A DNA stretch of 23,438 nt from assembly GCA_900546345.1 (NCBI GenBank), contig URCI01000049.1:1-23438 (forward strand), read 5' to 3'. The notes beneath the pieces were generated by a model. It was given only the letters and a program-made list of their open reading frames with translations, searched no databases and was not told the DNA's origin. The position numbers were made by a program, and so were the translations under genes. Below are positions 20,372 to 23,438 of the stretch, piece after piece (position 1 is the stretch's first letter; every line of letters begins with the position of its first letter). The DNA comes from an uncultured Prevotella sp. (GTDB taxonomy: Bacteria; Bacteroidota; Bacteroidia; Bacteroidales; Bacteroidaceae).

Positions 20372-22486
20372 TTAGTCAGCCTGTTCAGCGTCGTCCTTTT
20401 TGTCAGTATCGGCGTGCTGCTCAGTATTGTCGTTGTGTTTTTGCTTTTCGGCAGCCTCGTGCTCGGCCTGTGCTTTTTTCACCTCGTCGGGCATGTCCTC
20501 GAGCTTGGGCTCGTCGGCTTTGGCTTTCTCTGCCTCGAGCTTATCGTTTTCTTCCATGAGTTCCTGCGACCGGCTCACCCAGGGTCGTTTGCCAAAGATC
20601 TTCTCTACATCCTCGGCGTAGATCACCTCTTTGGAGAAAAGCAGCTCAGCGAGTTGCTGATGTCCTTCCTTGTGCTGCGTGAGGATATTCTTGGCACGCA
20701 CATATTGCTCATTGATCATCTTGAGCACTTCGTCGTCCATGATCTTTGCCGTGGTCTCGCTATAGGGACGTTGGAACTGATATTCCTGATTGTTGTAGTA
20801 GCAGATGTTGGGGAGCTTGTCGCTCATACCGGCATAGGCTACCATGCCATAGGCGCTCTTTGTGGCACGTTCCAAGTCGTTCATGGCACCCGTGGAGATA
20901 TGTCCGGTGAAGAGGTCTTCAGCAGCACGCCCACCGAGCAGCGCGCACATCTCGTCGAGCATCTCTTCCTTGGTGGTGATGACGCGCTCTTCCGGCAGAT
21001 ACCAAGCAGCACCCAGCGCCTGGCCACGTGGCACGATTGTCACCTTGACCAATGGGTTGGCGTGCTCGCAGAACCAGCTGATTGTGGCGTGTCCGGCCTC
21101 GTGGATAGCGATGGAGCGCTTCTCCTCGGTGGTCATCACCTTGGTTTTCTTTTCCAGTCCGCCGATGATGCGGTCCACAGCATCGAGGAAGTCCTGTTTG
21201 GTCACAAACTTCTTGTCGTGGCGTGCAGCGATCAGCGCGGCCTCATTGCAGACGTTGGCGATGTCGGCACCGGAGAATCCTGGTGTCTGCCGGGCGAGGA
21301 AGTCGATGTCAAGACTGTCGTCGGTCTTCAAAGGCTTCAAGTGCACTTGGAAGATCGCCTTGCGTTCTGTCATGTCCGGCAAGTCGACATGGATCTGTCG
21401 GTCAAAGCGTCCGGCACGCAGCAAAGCCTTGTCGAGCATGTCGACACGGTTGGTGGCTGCCAGCACGATGACGCCCGAGTTGGTGCCAAAGCCGTCCATC
21501 TCGGTGAGCAGCGCATTGAGGGTGTTCTCCCGCTCGTCGTTTCCGCCCATAGCAGGATTCTTGGATCGTGCACGTCCCACGGCGTCGATCTCATCGATGA
21601 AGATGATGCAAGGAGCCTTCTGCTTGGCTTGGGCGAAGACGTCGCGCACGCGGCTGGCACCTACACCGACGAACATTTCCACGAAGTCAGAGCCCGACAT
21701 GGAGAAGAAGGGCACGCCTGCCTCGCCGGCAACAGCCTTGGCAAGCAGCGTCTTACCGGTTCCCGGAGGGCCAATGAGCAGTGCCCCCTTAGGAATCTTT
21801 CCGCCCAGATCGGTGTATTTCTTTGGGTTCTTGAGGAACTCCACGATTTCCTGTACTTCTTGCTTGGCGCCTTCCTGCCCGGCTACATCCTTGAAAGTGA
21901 TGCCGAGCTCGCCGGCTTTCTCATAGAGTTTAGCCTTGCTCTTGCCCACATTGAACACACCGCCTGCGCCACTGGAGCCGCCGCCCATGCGTCGTCCGAT
22001 GAACCACATCAGCACAAAGAAGATGATTAGCGGAGAGAGATTGATGATGAGTGACATGATGTCGCTCGTCTTCTCATTGTCATAGCTATAGCTGGCGAAT
22101 TTGCCCTTGGCCTGTTCGGCAGCCAGATACTTGTCGAGCTCATCGACGGAGCCAAACTGCACGTTGACATACGGGTCATTGCCTGTCTGCTGTGCACTTT
22201 GCTGAAAAACGTTTTGGATGTACTTTGGCTTGACATACATCTTCAGCGTATTGTCGTTCTTATTGACGATGATGCGTTGTGCATAGCCTTTCTCCACGTA
22301 AGTCTTGAAGTCGCTGTATTTCGCGTCTTTGCTTGTGCCCGCAGCCTGCGCCAGCGAGTCGCCTCCACCGGTGAAGAAGAGCACGGCAAGGCCGATGAGC
22401 ACAATGATGTAGATCCAGTTCATGTTGAACCGGGGCATCTTTGGCTGATTGTTGTGCCTTGGAAATTGATTGCTGTTTCTGTCCAT
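20372..22486 (-). CDS. ftsH: ATP-dependent zinc metalloprotease FtsH
   Basis: A 704-residue inner-membrane AAA+ protease. TM1 spans about residues 24-39, a periplasmic domain 40-140 and TM2 about 143-163. The AAA+ domain has Walker A G-P-P-G-T-G-K-T (239-246), Walker B I-I-F-I-D-E-I-D (near 295-301), and the second-region A-T-N-R and R-A-G-R-F-D-R. The zinc protease motif H-E-A-G-H is at 462-466. The last 60 residues are a highly charged Glu/Lys/Asp-rich tail, longer than in Proteobacteria. It degrades misfolded membrane proteins and regulatory substrates. It lies 48 bases after rsfS and ahead of cdsA. Confidence 0.97.
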   Translation of the reverse strand: MDRNSNQFPRHNNQPKMPRFNMNWIYIIVLIGLAVLFFTGGGDSLAQAAGTSKDAKYSDFKTYVEKGYAQRIIVNKNDNTLKMYVKPKYIQNVFQQSAQQTGNDPYVNVQFGSVDELDKYLAAEQAKGKFASYSYDNEKTSDIMSLIINLSPLIIFFVLMWFIGRRMGGGSSGAGGVFNVGKSKAKLYEKAGELGITFKDVAGQEGAKQEVQEIVEFLKNPKKYTDLGGKIPKGALLIGPPGTGKTLLAKAVAGEAGVPFFSMSGSDFVEMFVGVGASRVRDVFAQAKQKAPCIIFIDEIDAVGRARSKNPAMGGNDERENTLNALLTEMDGFGTNSGVIVLAATNRVDMLDKALLRAGRFDRQIHVDLPDMTERKAIFQVHLKPLKTDDSLDIDFLARQTPGFSGADIANVCNEAALIAARHDKKFVTKQDFLDAVDRIIGGLEKKTKVMTTEEKRSIAIHEAGHATISWFCEHANPLVKVTIVPRGQALGAAWYLPEERVITTKEEMLDEMCALLGGRAAEDLFTGHISTGAMNDLERATKSAYGMVAYAGMSDKLPNICYYNNQEYQFQRPYSETTAKIMDDEVLKMINEQYVRAKNILTQHKEGHQQLAELLFSKEVIYAEDVEKIFGKRPWVSRSQELMEENDKLEAEKAKADEPKLEDMPDEVKKAQAEHEAAEKQKHNDNTEQHADTDKKDDAEQAD

Positions 22487-22534
22487 TTCTGAGGAGTAGA
22501 ATTGTTATGTGTATGAGATTGTCTTGTCTTTCGT

Positions 22535-22894
22535 TTAGTCCACATCGGGCAGCTGGGTGAGCTTGGCATCCTCCCAGAGGTTCTCAAGATCGTAGAACTC
22601 ACGTGTCTCGGGCATGAAGATATGCACGAGCACGTCGACATAGTCGATGGCGACCCATTGGTTGTTGCCCAGTCCGTTGACGCCAACCGGTTTTTCACCG
22701 GTTTCCTTTCGGCAGATGTCCCCCACGCTTTCAGCGATGGCCTCGACTTGTGTGGGCGAGTTGCCTTGGCAGATGACAAAGTAATTGGCGATGGCGCCGT
22801 CGATATGGCTGAGGTCAGCAATGACGATATGCTGTCCTTTCTTCTCTTGTATGCCCTTTGTGATGGACTTGACGAGATTTGTTGTTTCTGTCAT
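22535..22894 (-). CDS. rsfS: Ribosome silencing factor RsfS/Iojap
   Basis: A 119-residue protein of the Iojap/RsfS family, which binds ribosomal protein uL14 and blocks joining of the subunits when nutrients are scarce. The family pattern is clear: I-V-I-A-D-L-S near residue 23, A-N-Y-F-V-I-C-Q-G-N-S near 36-46, and W-V-A-I-D-Y-V-D-V-L-V-H-I-F near 80-93, ending E-F-Y-D-L-E-N-L-W. It is the first gene of the rsfS-ftsH-cdsA-dnaG run and has a TATCTTTG box at 22955-22948, about 54 bases before its ATG. Confidence 0.95.
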   Translation of the reverse strand: MTETTNLVKSITKGIQEKKGQHIVIADLSHIDGAIANYFVICQGNSPTQVEAIAESVGDICRKETGEKPVGVNGLGNNQWVAIDYVDVLVHIFMPETREFYDLENLWEDAKLTQLPDVD

Positions 22895-22947
22895 GTATCA
22901 GTTTAAACTTGGTATACCTTATTAATATATATGTATGATTCGAAATG

Positions 22948-22955
22948 CAAAGATA
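22948..22955 (-). promoter_or_regulatory. -7 box TATCTTTG for the rsfS operon
   Basis: TATCTTTGC read on the minus strand, 54 bases from the start codon at 22894. No clear TTTG is found 19-21 bases upstream. Confidence 0.65.
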
Positions 22956-23101
22956 CGGTATATTATTGAAAGAGAGTAGCCTTTCGATGTTTATTTGATA
23001 TTTTTTAGGAAGAATGGGGCCCTTGTCATGGCTTGATCGCGGCAGGAAAACGGGTGGAATGAAGAAAAAATGTATTTTTAATGAAAAAAGTCGGCAAAAA
23101 T

Positions 23102-23132
23102 TTTGGAGATTCAAAAAAAGTCCGTACCTTTG
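23102..23132 (+). promoter_or_regulatory. Consensus promoter of tRNA-Gln
   Basis: TTTG (23102-23105), 19 bases, TACCTTTG (23125-23132). This fits the Bacteroidales -33/-7 layout exactly, as expected for a highly expressed RNA gene. Confidence 0.85.
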
Positions 23133-23145
23133 CACTCGCAATACA

Positions 23146-23164
23146 GAAGCAAGGGTGTTGCTTC
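23146..23164 (+). other. Hairpin in the tRNA leader
   Basis: GAAGCAA (23146-23152), loop GGGTG, TTGCTTC (23158-23164): a perfect 7-base stem in the roughly 45-nt leader between promoter and mature tRNA. It may guide 5' processing. Confidence 0.6.
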
Positions 23165-23180
23165 CAATGCAATTGAAAAT

Positions 23181-23251
23181 TGGGATATGGTGTAATGGTA
23201 ACACAACAGATTCTGGTCCTGTTTTTCCTGGTTCGAGTCCGGGTATCCCAA
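23181..23251 (+). tRNA. tRNA-Gln (anticodon CTG)
   Basis: Acceptor arms TGGGATA (23181-23187) and TATCCCA (23244-23250) with discriminator A23251; D stem GTGT/ACAC; anticodon arm ACAGA-TTCTGGT-CCTGT with anticodon CTG at 23213-23215; four-T variable loop; T arm CCTGG-TTCGAGT-CCGGG. CCA is not encoded. The last pair of the anticodon stem is A-C, a mismatch. It decodes CAG. Its own promoter and terminator flank it. Confidence 0.93.
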
Positions 23252-23252
23252 C

Positions 23253-23297
23253 AAAAAGATCGCTGAATGGCTTAGCTGTTCAGCGATCTTTTTTTAT
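23253..23297 (+). terminator. Intrinsic terminator after tRNA-Gln
   Basis: A 15-base stem (23253-23267 with 23279-23293), GC core GATCGCTGAA, loop of 11, followed by further T residues. It begins two bases after the tRNA. Confidence 0.9.
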
Positions 23298-23324
23298 TTG
23301 TTTCCTTGTGGAGAAACGGCAGAA

Positions 23325-23350
23325 GTTCGTCACGCAATGACGTGACGAAC
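23325..23350. repeat. 10-bp perfect palindrome near the right end
   Basis: GTTCGTCACG (23325-23334), loop CAATGA, CGTGACGAAC (23341-23350), followed by AGAATGG. The right flank CGAACAGAA resembles that of palindrome copy C. A second small hairpin CCACTT-TAAA-AAGTGG lies at 23388-23403. No gene is seen in 23298-23438. Confidence 0.6.
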
Positions 23351-23438
23351 AGAATGGCGGCAGGCGTTTCCTGATTTATCTAAGAGTCCACTTTAAAAAG
23401 TGGCAATTTAAAATTTTATATGTGTCCGAGACCGGTTT

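Noticed and set aside
20111..22030. A 639-codon open frame on the plus strand opposite ftsH
   Set aside because: It is the antisense shadow of a clear ftsH gene; its translation has low-complexity Leu/Val/His runs and no domain, and long antisense frames are common in codon-biased genes.
23371..23438. Insertion-sequence end near the right edge (CCACTT/AAGTGG hairpin)
   Set aside because: A short hairpin alone is not enough; no transposase or target duplication is visible before the window ends.

Overview
The window looks like chromosomal DNA of a Bacteroidota organism, most likely a Prevotella-like member of the Bacteroidales. The reasons are the repeated -7 promoter box TAnnTTTG (usually TATCTTTGC or TACCTTTGC) ahead of most transcription units, weak or absent Shine-Dalgarno sites, two outer-membrane beta-barrel receptors of the TonB-plug type, the rsfS-ftsH-cdsA gene order, and the protein sequences themselves. 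The genus is an inference; no 16S rRNA gene is present.

Layout. Positions 1-780 are visibly AT-rich and carry only two very small ORFs that converge on a hairpin. A small secreted basic protein (990-1346, +) and a nitroreductase (1420-2145, -) converge on a strong shared terminator. A first plug/barrel outer-membrane protein (2316-4406, +) is followed by a two-component system, histidine kinase (4544-5983) and OmpR-type response regulator (6066-6776). That block ends at a perfect 24-bp inverted repeat (6821-6888), which also terminates the opposing operon.

The opposing minus-strand operon (about 12376 down to 6821) encodes, in transcription order, an ABC ATPase, an ABC permease, a DUF2807 (head GIN) lipoprotein with seven evenly spaced GSGD-type repeats, a short YtrA-type GntR regulator and a second outer-membrane barrel protein. 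Its promoter is a near-consensus TTTG-N21-TATCTTTG. Next to it lies an AGTGTA-N12-TACACT inverted repeat that closely resembles the operator known for Bacillus YtrA, so the operon is probably autoregulated. This is the most coherent candidate system in the window: a regulated export or envelope-stress module with inner-membrane, periplasmic and outer-membrane parts.

Two PLP enzymes of sulfur assimilation follow on the plus strand: O-acetylhomoserine sulfhydrylase (12704-14005) and cysteine synthase (14067-15014). They converge on an NhaD-type Na+/H+ antiporter (15189-16547, -). A minus-strand housekeeping run then fills the right part: rsfS, ftsH, cdsA, dnaG and an arginase-family protein (22894 down to 16675). 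A tRNA-Gln(CTG) gene (23181-23251, +) with its own consensus promoter and terminator lies near the right end.

Between genes there is notable repeat structure: a dispersed palindrome GAYGCTGC-nnn-GCAGCRTC in three places, a 42-bp tandem repeat, a T7G9 homopolymer, an eight-copy AT heptamer array between the two ABC genes, and a 56-bp stem-loop inside the two-component operon. No CRISPR array, insertion sequence, rRNA or recognisable phage gene was seen.
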